A stretch of 64,000 bases of DNA, taken from contig CM073734.1 of assembly GCA_037113605.1 (NCBI GenBank), forward strand, positions 50,893,985 through 50,957,984. Reading direction: 5' to 3'. The notes under the pieces are model-generated. The model made no database searches. It was not told the DNA's origin and worked only from the letters and a program-made list of their open reading frames with translations. Shown here piece after piece: positions 47,222 to 57,354 of the stretch. The first letter of the stretch is position 1, and each line of letters starts with the position of its first letter. This DNA is from Calophaca sinica (taxonomy: Eukaryota; Streptophyta; Magnoliopsida; Fabales; Fabaceae). A program made the position numbers and the translations under genes.

Positions 47222-48277
47222 CTAATATTGATAGCTATCTTCCTTACATTTGGCTATCATCTCATCAACCTCAACTTTCTTCTCCTCAATTTCTTCTGGC
47301 ATCACTGAGGGCAACAATGCAGGTCTCACTGGTTGAACCAAGTGAGTGGGCTCAGCAATGTGGATGCCAGTTCTCCTAGTTACCCTTCTGGTAGGCTCAG
47401 CAATAACTTCACTTATCTTCCTCTTTCCCTTCCTGACAGGTTTTCTCCCACCTTCTTCTTCCTTTTGTATCTCAGCAATCACTTCTTCAGATAAAAGCTT
47501 CATTCTCCTCAAGTTTTCACTAGAAAGGGTTGGTACACTCATGGTTTTGGGTGCAACTCCAGCTTCTTCAGTATTAAGCTCTTGAAGATGTTGAATCAAG
47601 CATTGATTGTCCATGATAGTAGATAGCAACCTTCCATAAGGGATATTCAAGTTCTTCCCTTTTCTGGAGAACATGACGTTTCTGCGCAGATGATCAAAAA
47701 TGAGACTTGGCATGTTGAGTTTGGCCTTGGTCTCATAATTCCACATAATGAACTTGTGGTCACTGCTCATAGTGTCCACAGACCCAAACTTGGGAACCAT
47801 GCAGTGCATTATGATCTTGAAGAGCACTCTGAACTTGTTCTTCATGTCCACGGCCTTAGAACCACCAGGCTTCTCATAGATGGAGTCGTTAATTATTCCC
47901 CAGCCACCAATATCCTTTTCCCAGCCCTCTTCAATAACAGCTCCAGAGTTAGGGCATTTGATAACATCAGCAATAATATCCTGAGTAATCAGAATATTCC
48001 TCTTTTGAACATAGCTGTGAATGGTGTTGTTCTTGCACCAAGCATACATCCAAAATTCCTTTACCAGTTCCTCATACACAGGGTATTTTTCCATACAGAA
48101 GAAATCCATTATACCCATATCGATGAAATCAGTTCTGAAGGCGTACCCTTTAATAGCTAAGTCTTCAAGGTTCACTTGGTGTTCCACTATTACCTTCAGT
48201 TGGTGTTGCTCAGCATTCACCAAGGTAGGTTTAGGTTCTTCATTCGGACTGTAAGCAACTTGTTGTGAGACAGCCAT
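47222..48277 (-). CDS. Env-like ORF of SIRE-type copia, N-terminal part, open
   Basis: 351 codons from MAVSQQVAYSPNEEPKP, open to 47222. The central region (IKGYAFRTDFIDMGIMDFF, PVYEELVKEFWMYAW, ITQDIIADVIKCPNSG, then FRVLFKIIMHCMVPKFGS) resembles the conserved 'putative plant transposon protein' domain found after pol in SIRE and Athila-type elements. A basic stretch, GRKPVRKGKRK, could be a nuclear signal. I see no signal peptide or transmembrane helix, so 'env-like' is a positional name. It lies about 630 bp after the pol stop. A frameshift at its end separates it from the proline-rich part. Confidence 0.7.
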   Translation of the reverse strand: MAVSQQVAYSPNEEPKPTLVNAEQHQLKVIVEHQVNLEDLAIKGYAFRTDFIDMGIMDFFCMEKYPVYEELVKEFWMYAWCKNNTIHSYVQKRNILITQDIIADVIKCPNSGAVIEEGWEKDIGGWGIINDSIYEKPGGSKAVDMKNKFRVLFKIIMHCMVPKFGSVDTMSSDHKFIMWNYETKAKLNMPSLIFDHLRRNVMFSRKGKNLNIPYGRLLSTIMDNQCLIQHLQELNTEEAGVAPKTMSVPTLSSENLRRMKLLSEEVIAEIQKEEEGGRKPVRKGKRKISEVIAEPTRRVTRRTGIHIAEPTHLVQPVRPALLPSVMPEEIEEKKVEVDEMIAKCKEDSYQY

Positions 48278-48905
48278 TGCAGAGAAACAGGAAGTTGTAG
48301 AGAGCAGGTAGAAGAGAAAGGGGTTTAGGGTTCAGAACGTGTGGCTTCTCTAAAAGATAGTGTGAGTAGTGGGTGTAGTGAGTGAGTGAGTGGGTAATAA
48401 AATGTGTTGAAGAAGGCAGACCACCTATTTCAGTTTTCAAAATAAATGAAATAAATAAATTGTCGTTTCAAAAATGAAACGTGTCACGCAAAGTATTAAA
48501 GAGGCACAGTAAAACTGTCCTCGGACAGTAAAAGAAATAATGACTCAGTGAGAGTAACTCTCAGCCACTAACGCATCAACCAGTCTCATAGAGACATGTG
48601 TACACAAAGATTCTCAGAGGCACCTTTGTGATAAATGCAACAGACTCATATGAATAGTCACCAAACAGATGATACAAGTATTAAAAAAATTGATAAAAAA
48701 TACATAATATAAACAAATAATTAATAATTAGATAAAAATCAGAACCAATATATAAACAGAGGCACACATCAAGCAGACTCATATGTGCCAAACAGAGGCA
48801 CATGTTCAACAACAGAGACAACATCAAAACAGAGGCATATAAGCAGTCAGACGCAGGCATTTCAGAGGCACATAAAACAGAGGCAACTATATCCAAATTA
48901 AACAC
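48278..48905 (-). other. Non-coding gap between pol and env-like ORF
   Basis: About 630 bp without a credible frame. Short repeated words such as CAGAGGCACA and CATATGTGCC recur at 48600-48890. It may act as a leader for the env-like ORF, but I see no diagnostic splice site. Confidence 0.5.
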
Positions 48906-50361
48906 TTATTCCTTTATAAGATGAAAATTCAAATTCTTTCTTATAAAGTTGAATCTATCTTCAGCAAAGGGTTTTGTAAAGATATCTGCCTATTGATGGT
49001 CAGTATCAATAAATTTAATTTCAAATATCCATTTCTGAACATAGTCTCTAATGAAGTGATGTTTAATTTCAATATGTTTAGCACGTGAATGCAAAATAGG
49101 ACTTTTAGTCAAACATATTACAGAGGTATTATCACAGTATATAGGAATGTTACTCTCTTTAATCTGATAGTCCTCAAGCTGATACTTCATCCATAGTTGC
49201 TGTGAGCTACTGCTTGCAGCAGATATATACTCAGCTTCTGCAGTTGATAGTGCAATTGTGCTTTGCTTTTTGCTGGACCAAGAGATAAGGTTTGCTCTAA
49301 GAAATTGGCAGCCACCACTTGTGCTCTTTCTTTCAATTCTATCTCCAGCATAGCCAGCATCATAGAAACATACTAACTTGTAATTTTCTGAGTTCTTATA
49401 AAGCAAACCAAGGTTAGTAGTTCCTTTGAGATACCTAAAGATTCTCTTAACAGCAGTTAAGTGAGATTCTCTAGGATCAAATTGGAATCTTGTACATAAG
49501 CAAACACTAAACATAATATCAGGCCTTGAGGCAGTAAGATAACGGAGTGAACAAATCATACCTCTATTTACCTTTTGGCCTACCTTTTTACTAGATCCAT
49601 CTTCGCCGAGAGCACATGTTGGATGCATTGGTGTGCTTATAGGTTTGGTTTCCTCAAGCTTGAACTTCTTTAGGAGTTCTTTCACATATTTAGTCTGATG
49701 GATATAGGTTCCATCTTGACATTGCTTGATTTGAATACCAAGGAAGAATTTTAATTCTCCTATCATACTCATTTCAAATTCATTCTGCATAAGCTTAGAG
49801 AATTCCTCACAAAGAGATTCATTAATAGCACCAAAGATAATATCATCAACATATATTTGAACTGTGTAGTGTCCACATGTCCTCTTTCAAAACCATTTGA
49901 CACTAAAAAGAAACTTAATCTATCATACCAAGCTCTTGGAGCTTATTTAAGACCATAAAGAGCCTTTTTAAGTTTGAAGACATGTTTTGGACAAGCAATA
50001 TCTTCAATTCCAGGAGGTTGTTTTACAAACACTTCCTCGCTTATAAAACCATTTAAAAAATCTTTACATCCATTTGATATAAAGTAATGCCATGATATGC
50101 ACCAAATGATAATAAGATTCTAATTGCTTCAAGTCTAGCTACAGGAGCGAAGGTTTCAGTATAATCAATACCTTCCTCTTGTGAATACCCTTGAGCAACA
50201 AGTCTTGCCTTGTTTCTTATCACTTTGCCATCTTCAACAAGTTTGTTTTTGAAAACCCACTTGGTTCCAATGGCTCTTATCCTCTGGAGGAGGCACAAGC
50301 TTCCAAACATCATTCCTCTGAAATTGATTGAGCTCTTCTGGCATAGCAAGTATCCATCCAT
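48906..50361 (-). pseudogene. Inner copia reverse transcriptase and RNase H
   Basis: RT begins GTKWVFKNKLVEDGKV, NKARLVAQGYSQEEGIDY, TFAPVARLEAIRILL. A small deletion after YQMDVK shifts the frame. Then come QIYVDDIIFGA with the catalytic DD, GELKFFLGIQIKQ and YVKELLKKFKLEE. RNase H motifs are SRPDIMFSVCLC, LKGTTNLGLLY, ISWSSKKQSTIALSTAEAEY and IYCDNTSVICL. The last part has ADIFTKPF after a TAG and ends at TAA 48906. Copia order with integrase upstream is clear. Confidence 0.88.
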
Positions 50362-50599
50362 CGTCTGTTAGTGCTTCATCAATTGTTTTGTACTCTATTT
50401 CTGACAACAATGCATAGTCAAAGTGTTCCCTGAGAGATGATCTTGTTCTAACTCTATTACTTGGTTCACCAATAATCTGGTTCTTTGGGTGATGAGTTTA
50501 AACTTCCAGTCTATCATTGACTTTTCTTGGGTCTTATCACCAGCTGCAGAACCAGACACAGAATCAGAGTCAGCACCTGTGACACATTCATCTATTTCT

Positions 50600-52403
50600 T
50601 TGCTTATCTATAAATCTGCAAAGACTTCATCTAGCTCTAACGTTTCATTGTCAGGCTTCTTGTCATCAAATCTCACATACATAGATTCATCAACAATTAA
50701 TGTTTCCTTGTTGTATACTCTGTAAGCTTTAGAGCGTTCAAAATATCCTGAAAAGATAACTTTGTGTGATTTTGAATCAAATTTTCCAAGACTGTCCTTT
50801 GTATTAAGAACAAAGCAGTCACACCCAAATTGGTGAAAGTATGAAATGTTGGGTTTCTTCATTTCCACAATTCATAAGGAGTCTTATTCAAGATAGGTCT
50901 AATATATATTCTATTTTGAATATAACATATAGTGTTTATTGCTTCTGCCTAAAAGTGCTTTGCAATATTAGTTTCTTGAATCATGGTTCTGGCCATTTCT
51001 TGTAAAGATCTATTTTTTCTTTCTACAACACCTTTTTGTTGTGGTGTTCTAGGGTATGAAAAATTGTGAGAGATGCCATGCTCTTCACAAAAGTTTTGAA
51101 ATGATTCATTTTCAAATTCTCCACCATGATCACTTCTAATTATTGTAATACAAAAACCTTTTTCATTTTGTACTTGTTTGTAGAAAATAGAAAACATTGC
51201 AAGTGACTCATCATTGTGAACTAGGAATTTTACCAATGTCCATCTAGTATAGTCATCAACAATTGCTAGGCCATATTTCTTTCCAGACAAAGATACAGTT
51301 CTAGTTGGTCCAAATAAATTTAAATGCAAAAGCTCAAGTGGCCTTGAGGTGCAAACAATATTTTTGGATTCAAAAGAAGATTTTATTTGTTTCCCTTTTT
51401 GGCATGCTTCACAAAGAGCATCAGATTGATACCTAAGATTTGGTAGCCCTCTAACAAGTTCTTTCTTGTTAAGCTTTGAGATTAACCTCAAGCTGGCATG
51501 ATCCAATCTTTTGTGCCAAGTCCATTGCTCTTCATCAACTGACAAAAAGCATTTTACATTTTGATTTTCTTACTCAGAAAGTCTTATTTTATAAATATTG
51601 TTCTTTTTTTTGCTTTAAAGAAAATGGAGCCATCTTTCTTACTCTTGACTATACAGGCATTATCACTAAAGCCAACATCATAACCATTATCGCATAATTG
51701 ACTTACACTTAGTAGGTTATGCTTCAGGCCATCAACCAATAAGACATTATCAATAGAAGGTAGGAATTTCTCACCAAATTTTTCACTTCCAATGATTTTA
51801 CCTTTTTGGTTTCCTCTAAAACCTACTGTTCCACTTTCTTTAAGTTGGTGTTCTTGGAACATACACCTTTCTCCCGTCATGTGACGTGAGCATCCACTGT
51901 CCAAGTACCAGGACTGGTATCGTAACTCTATTGCTAAGCAGATCTGCAACATATACAATTTTGTCCTTAGGTACCCAAATCTTTTTGGGTCCTCTTTTGT
52001 TAGTTCTAGAAGGAAACTTGTCCTTCTTATTTTTCAATTCATAACAAGTACTTCTAATGTGTCATTTCTTATTGCAAAAAGTACAAAATAGACAGTCACT
52101 ATGATTGTTGGTATTTTTGGTTTTTAAATTTGTGTTTTGAAAGGTGGGCTCCTCTGGTTTGTAACCAAGACCCTTTTTACCATTTTGGCTTACGCCCCAA
52201 ATCATAGATGCTTGTTTGCTTCATATAACACATTCAGCAAGGAATCTTTGAAATCCCTCTTCATATTTTGAAGAGTTACATTCAACCTTTTCCTCAGTCT
52301 TAGAGCTGTCATTCACCAAATGGTGGTTTTCAACTTTGAGCTTCTCATTCTCCTCATTGAGTATTTGAAATTCTTTTGAAAGTTTTGAGAATTTCTTTTT
52401 CAA
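50600..52403 (-). pseudogene. Inner copia protease and integrase
   Basis: Protease reads SWYLDSGCSRHMTGE (active-site DSG). Integrase reads WTWHKRLDHASLRLISKL, CEACQKGKQIKSSF, LFGPTRTVSLSGKKYGLAI, DDYTRWTLVKFLVH, IRSDHGGEFENESFQNF and TPQQKGVVERKNRSLQEMA, so all three catalytic acidic residues are present. The open part 51545-50949 covers 198 codons. Stops and frameshifts break the joins to gag and RT. Confidence 0.87.
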
Positions 52404-53596
52404 AGCTTTATACTCAGGTTGAGCTTAGAAGACTCATCTAATAGTTCATCAAAAGCTATTTCAATATCAGAAGATGGATTAGAATCTACTTCTTCATCTT
52501 CTTCTTCATTGTCTGACCCTATGGTGGCCATTAGAGCCATGTTTGCTTATTCCTCATCATCATCAGATGACGATAAATCAGAATCATCTCATGTTGCCAT
52601 GAGACCTTTCTTCTTCTTGCTTTTGAAAACCCTTTCGTTGGTTTCTCAAGTTATGGACATTCAGACTTGAAATGTCCTGGCTTTTTGCACTCGTAGCAAG
52701 TAACTTGGCTTTTGTCCTTGTAGTCCTTCTTATCCCTTAAGTCTTGCCTTTCCCTTAAGTCCTTCTTATGGAACTGCTTTCTGAACCTTCCTTTGTTTTT
52801 CCACATCTTTCCTTGATATTAAGGAAATTTCTTCGTCTATGTCTCCATCGCTCTCATCAGACGAAGCTTTGTCTGTTTCAAGTTCAGCTTGTAGAGCTTT
52901 GGAGGAAGACGCTTTCTTTGTAGATTTCAAAGCAATGGACTTTGATTTCTTGGGAGGTTCTGCTTCATCTAGCTCAAGCTCATGAGCTCTCAAGGAACTC
53001 AGAAGATCTTCAAGTCGCAAGGCATTCAAATCCTTTGCATCCTGAATAGCAGTGACCTTAGGTCTCCACTTCTTGGGCAGGCTTCTTAAGATTTTCTTGA
53101 CATGATCAGCAGCGGTATAGCTTTTCTTAAGAACCTTTAGACCATGAACTAGTGTTTGGAATCTTCCAAACATAGTATCAATGCTTTCACCCTCTTCTAT
53201 TTTGAAGAGTTCATATTGTCTAACTAAGATATTAGCTTTGGTTTCTTGCACTTGGGAAGTACCCTCATAAGCCAAGGCCAATGAGTCCCAAATCTCCTTT
53301 GCAGTATCATTCTTTCCGCATTTCTTGTATTCCTTCTCAAAGATGGCACAGATAAGGAAATATCTTGCATTCTGATGTAGTTGATAAGCTTTCTTATGCC
53401 CTTCTGTCCATTTATCCCTAGGAATGAGACTTTCTTTGGAATCAACAGGTTTGGTTTATTGTTTTTGAACCATATCCCAGAGTTCGAGTTGTTGAGACTC
53501 AAAGAAGGATTTAACTTTATCTTTCTAGTAGTCGAAGTTTGCTCCAGTGAATAAAGGAGGACGGTTAACATGACCACCGGCTTCGTTGCTTGCCAC
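52404..53596 (-). pseudogene. Inner copia gag
   Basis: The start is GTG at 53596 where the outer copy has ATG, followed by ASNEAGGHVNRPPLFTG. A TAG at 53525 replaces the tryptophan codon seen in the outer copy (YDYWKDK). Then come WDSLALAYEGTSQVQETK and LVRQYELFKIEEGESI, the copia gag core, and later a zinc knuckle, CYECKKPGHFKSECP, around 52690. The C-terminal part is acidic and coiled-coil-like (FSKLSKEFQILNEENEKLK). Confidence 0.82.
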
Positions 53597-53633
53597 GAAT
53601 AAAGAATAAGATCTTTTCCTCTTACAATGTTAA

Positions 53634-53719
53634 GTGCTCAACCAAGAGGCCGAGCTCTGGTACCAATTGAACGTGGGTGCTCAACCAAGAGGTCGAGCTC
53701 TAGTACCAATTGAACGTGG
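53634..53719. repeat. 43-bp tandem duplication of primer site and LTR edge
   Basis: Units 53634-53676 and 53677-53719 both run GTGCTCAACCAAGAGG ... ACCAATTGAACGTGG. Each contains the primer-site word and the first nine bases of the LTR. The outer copia has one copy. Confidence 0.85.
53697..53709 (-). promoter_or_regulatory. Primer binding site of the inner copia
   Basis: The minus strand reads TTGGTACTAGAGC right after the LTR end CACGTTCA. The duplicated copy at 53654-53666 keeps TTGGTACCAGAGC. Both resemble the initiator tRNA-Met complement TGGTATCAGAGC. Confidence 0.7.
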
Positions 53720-55276
53720 CAAAAACATAAGAAAGGGGGGTTTGAATTGGGTGTTAGAAATCTTTTCGCAAAGCTTGTGTGTTTAAAAAAACCTTTTCAA
53801 AACAACTCTTTAATAAAATAAGGCAGTACGTAAGTAAAAAGAAGAGAGAAGAGAATGACAAAATGATTTATACTAGTTCACTATCACCTGATAGCTACGC
53901 CTAGTCTCTTCACACACTTGAAGGATTTCTCCACTATAATCAACCTGATTACACTTGAGAGTATAATACTGTCAACCTGGCTATACTTACAACTTCTTAG
54001 AACGACTTAGTGCAGTCAAGCCTCTAAGGAATACAACCACTACTCGGCTAAATACAATATTCAAAAATGATTTGAAACAATATCAAAATAACTCTCACAG
54101 AGAGGATATACAATGAAAAACACAAGCACAAGGAATAACTTTCAAACTGAAAGAGTAAAAACTTTTTAGTGCTTTGTTCAATGTGATCTCAGATACTTGG
54201 AATAATTATTGGTTGCTCACTTCGTATCACAGCGTTAACCTACTTCAGTGGGTGTAGTAAGGTATATATAGCTAGGGTTGTGAATAGTATCGTTGTGACC
54301 TAACAGCTCTTTTCACCTAGGTCAAAAGACTTCAGATCCCCTTTTGTGGCTTTAGCAAGTCACGTCGTTTTTCACTCTGCTCAAAGCATACTTACACAGC
54401 AGACAAAATCAGAATGCTTGTCTCTTGTGAGCTTTTTGAATATTAGACCCTTCGAGAGCAAGTTTCCTGATGATTATATTCGTTGACATTCCCTTTGGCC
54501 TATGATACCTCGTACATTAAAATGCTTCATCAATGAGGTCTCTTAAATACATGAAATAGCCTTAAATGAACTTCAGTATGTTTTCCTGTCAGAGCCACAC
54601 TGTTCACTAGAGTGAGCTTGAAACAGAGGTGAGTTCTTCAGCACAAAATTTGTTGGCCATTCACATAAGAGAGTCATGAAGAATTGGACGAAGGATTCCG
54701 TTGAATAGTCTAACCAAAGTTTATTTATGCATTGACTGAATACCAAAGCGTTAACCAAATCAGAGTTTGTCTTACCAGAGCTTAGTTCCCCAGAGCATTG
54801 ACTAATCAATCAGAGTTGACTAAGCCAGAGCATAGTCTTGCTAATGTTGGTTACCAACAGAGTTGACCAAGTCAAAGTATGGTCTTACCCGAGCGTTGAC
54901 CACCAACAGAGTTGACTCTGTTGACTAAGTCAAAGTAAGGTCTTACCAGAGCGTTGACTGCCAACAGAGTTGACTAAGTCAAAGTAAGGTCTTGCCAGAG
55001 CATTGACTGCCAACAGAGTTGACTATTTCAGAGCACAGCTTTCACACGATGACATCAGTGTGATGTCAGGGGATCAATGTCAGACTTAGATTTATGGATC
55101 TAAGTGTGAAATTCACAATTTCACAATTTCACTAAGTCCTCTAAGACAATTTCTTCTGATAAATAGTGATTTACTACACACTAACAAACACATCAGAGGA
55201 TAAATTATTTTATTAACTATTTGTTATCATCAAAACAATTAAGGGTCATTATTTCTGAATCCACTTGATTCCAACA
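53711..55276 (-). repeat. Inner copia 5' LTR
   Basis: 1566 bp, about 70 bp longer than its partner, mainly because of an additional tandem unit at 54861-55016. Confidence 0.9.
54861..55016. repeat. 49-bp tandem repeat in the copia LTR (three units)
   Basis: Units of 49, 58 and 49 bp. The middle one has a 9-bp insertion, TCTGTTGAC-like. Confidence 0.85.
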
Positions 55277-57050
55277 CTTCTCATTCTCCTCATTGAGTAT
55301 TTGAAATTCTTTTGAAAGTTTTGAGAATTTCTTTTTCAAAGATTTATACTCAGTGTTGAGCTTAGAAGACTCATCTAATATTTCATCAAAAGCTATTTCA
55401 ATATCAGAAGATGGATTAGAATCTACCTCTTCATCTTCTTCTTCACTATCTGACCCTACGGTAGCCATCAGAGCCATGTTTGCTTGTTCCTCATCATCAT
55501 CAGATGAAGATAAATTAGAATCATCCTATATTGCCATGAGACCTTTCTTCTTCTTGCTTTTGAAAACCCTTTCCTTGGTTTCTCAAGTTGTGGACATTCA
55601 GACTTGAAATGTCCTGGCTTTTTGCACTCGTAGCAAGTAACTTGGCTTTTGTCCTTGTAATCCTTCTTATCCCTTGAGTCGTTCTTGTGGAACTGCTTCC
55701 TGAACCTTCCTTTGTTTTTCCACATACGTTGAATTTTCCTTGATATGAAGGAAATTTCTTCGACTGTGTCTCCACCACTCTCATCAAACAATCCTTCGTC
55801 TGCTTCCAGTTCAGCTTGAAGTGCTTTGGAGGAGGATGCTTAGAGTGTGACTCCCATTAGTTATTATTGCCTTTAGAAACAGGTTTATTGTGCCTTGGAA
55901 GCTCAGAAACTGGTGGTCCAACTGTATTGCTCTTATTAAGCAGATGTCTTTCATTTTCTCCCACATATACAGAGAAGGAAACTCTTGCGCTAATAAGCTT
56001 GCCTCTTATGGAACTCATGTCAACGGTACTGTTTGGTGGAATACCATCCCGACCTTCATCTCTAATGATTTTTTTAGAAATAGAAATAGCTTGCCTTACT
56101 ATAGGTTCTCTTAGTCTCTTTTAGGATAGGTTGTCGTTCACTAGGTTCTCTGATGTCCTTTTGGATTGCATTGTTTGTTCTTTTGTTCCGGTCTCGGGTT
56201 TTAGACTAGTCCCCCCAGGCACCTTTTGTTACTTTTTTTTTTCTCTTTATTAATATAAACAGGGATGAGTACTCTTTTTCCTTCTAGATAATTTTTTCCT
56301 AAGGATGGTTTTGCATCAGAAGGTTTTAACGAGGCTCCTTTTTTTCATTTAAAAAAGAGGAGGATGCTTTGTTTGTAGATTTCAAAGCAATGGACTTTGA
56401 TTTCTTAGGAGGTTCTTCTTATCTAGCTCAAGCTCATGAGCACTGAAGGAACTCAGAAGATCTTCAAGACGCAAGACATTCAGGTCCTTGGCTTCTTGAA
56501 TATTCATGACTTTAGATCTCCACTTCTTTGGCAGGCTTCTTAAGATTTCCTTTACGTGATCAACAGTGGTATAGCTTTTCTTAAGAACCTTTAGACCATA
56601 AACTAGTGTTTAGAATCTTCCAAACATAGTTTTAATGCTTTTACCCTCTTCCATTTTGAAGAGTTCATATTGTCTAACTAAGATATTAGCCTTGGTTTCT
56701 TGCACTTGGGAAGTACCCTCATAGGCCAAAGCCAATGAGTCCCAAATTTCTTTGGCAGTTTCATTCTTTCTGCATTTCTCGTATTCCTTCTCAGAAATAG
56801 CATAGATAAGGTAATATCTTGCTTTCTGATGTAGTTGATAAGCTTTCTTTTGCTCATCTTCCCATTTGTCCCTAGGAATGGGTTTATTCTTGAAATCAAC
56901 TGGTTCAGTATATTGTTTTTGAACTATATCCCATAGTTCGAGTTATTGAGACTCGAAGAAGATTTTCACTTTATCTTTCCAGTAGTCGTAGTTTGTTCCA
57001 GTGAACAAAGGAGGACGGTTAACGTGACCACCGGCTTCGTTGCTTTCCAT
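55277..57050 (-). pseudogene. Outer copia gag, interrupted by a LINE fragment
   Basis: ATG at 57050 starts MESNEAGGHVNRPPLFTG. WKDKVKIFFES, ETAKEIWDSLALAYEGT and LVRQYELFKMEEGKSI follow, all in the copia gag core. The zinc knuckle CYECKKPGHFKSECP lies near 55610. Stops replace glutamine or tryptophan at several points, and a LINE piece splits it at 55842-56356. Its left end at 55277 is the insertion point of the inner copia. Confidence 0.82.
55829..56369 (+). mobile_element. 5'-truncated LINE fragment with 13-bp target duplication
   Basis: The flanks GAGGAGGATGCTT at 55829-55841 and 56357-56369 are identical, and the element is 55842-56356. It opens with the C-terminal part of a plant LINE RNase H-like domain (IKQMSFIFSHIYREGNSCAN, KLASYG) ending at 56112. 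A 3' UTR with a T-run follows, and the end is AAAAAA. The truncated start, target duplication and A-tail are classic target-primed reverse transcription. Confidence 0.85.
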
Positions 57051-57121
57051 GTATAAAGAATAAGATATTTTCCTCTTACACTGTTAAGTGCTCAATCAAG
57101 AGGCCGAGTTCTGGTACTAAT

Positions 57122-57354
57122 TGAACGTGGCAAAAAGACAAGAAAGTGGGGCTTGAATTGGGTTTTAGAAATCTTTTCTTAAAACTTGTGTATTTTTTAA
57201 AACCTTTTCAAAACAACTCTTTAACAAAATAGTAATGAAAACAAGTAAAGAGAAGAGAAGAGAAGAGAATGACACAGTGATTTATACTAGTTCACTATCA
57301 TCTGATAGCTACATCAAGTCCCTTCACACACTTGAAAGATTTCTCCACTATAAT
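57122..57354 (-). repeat. Outer copia 5' LTR, first segment
   Basis: Starts TGAACGTGGC like the inner LTRs and is interrupted at 57355 by the solo LTR. It resumes at 61167 after the target duplication. Confidence 0.88.

Larger units (their letters stand above)
43500..55276 (-). mobile_element. Inner SIRE-like copia retrotransposon, complete structure
   Basis: LTRs 43500-44994 and 53711-55276 (TG...CA), with target duplication CTTCT at 43495-43499 and 55277-55281. The internal region in element order is gag, protease, integrase, RT, RNase H and then a long env-like region, the layout of the SIRE/Maximus lineage of Ty1-copia. It inserted in gag of the outer copia, and the uninterrupted site can be read in its own gag near 52344-52352. 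Confidence 0.93.

Noticed and set aside
47222..48277. Env-like ORF as a genuine viral envelope glycoprotein
   Set aside because: No signal peptide, no transmembrane helix and no furin-like site. The position after pol is the only env-like property.
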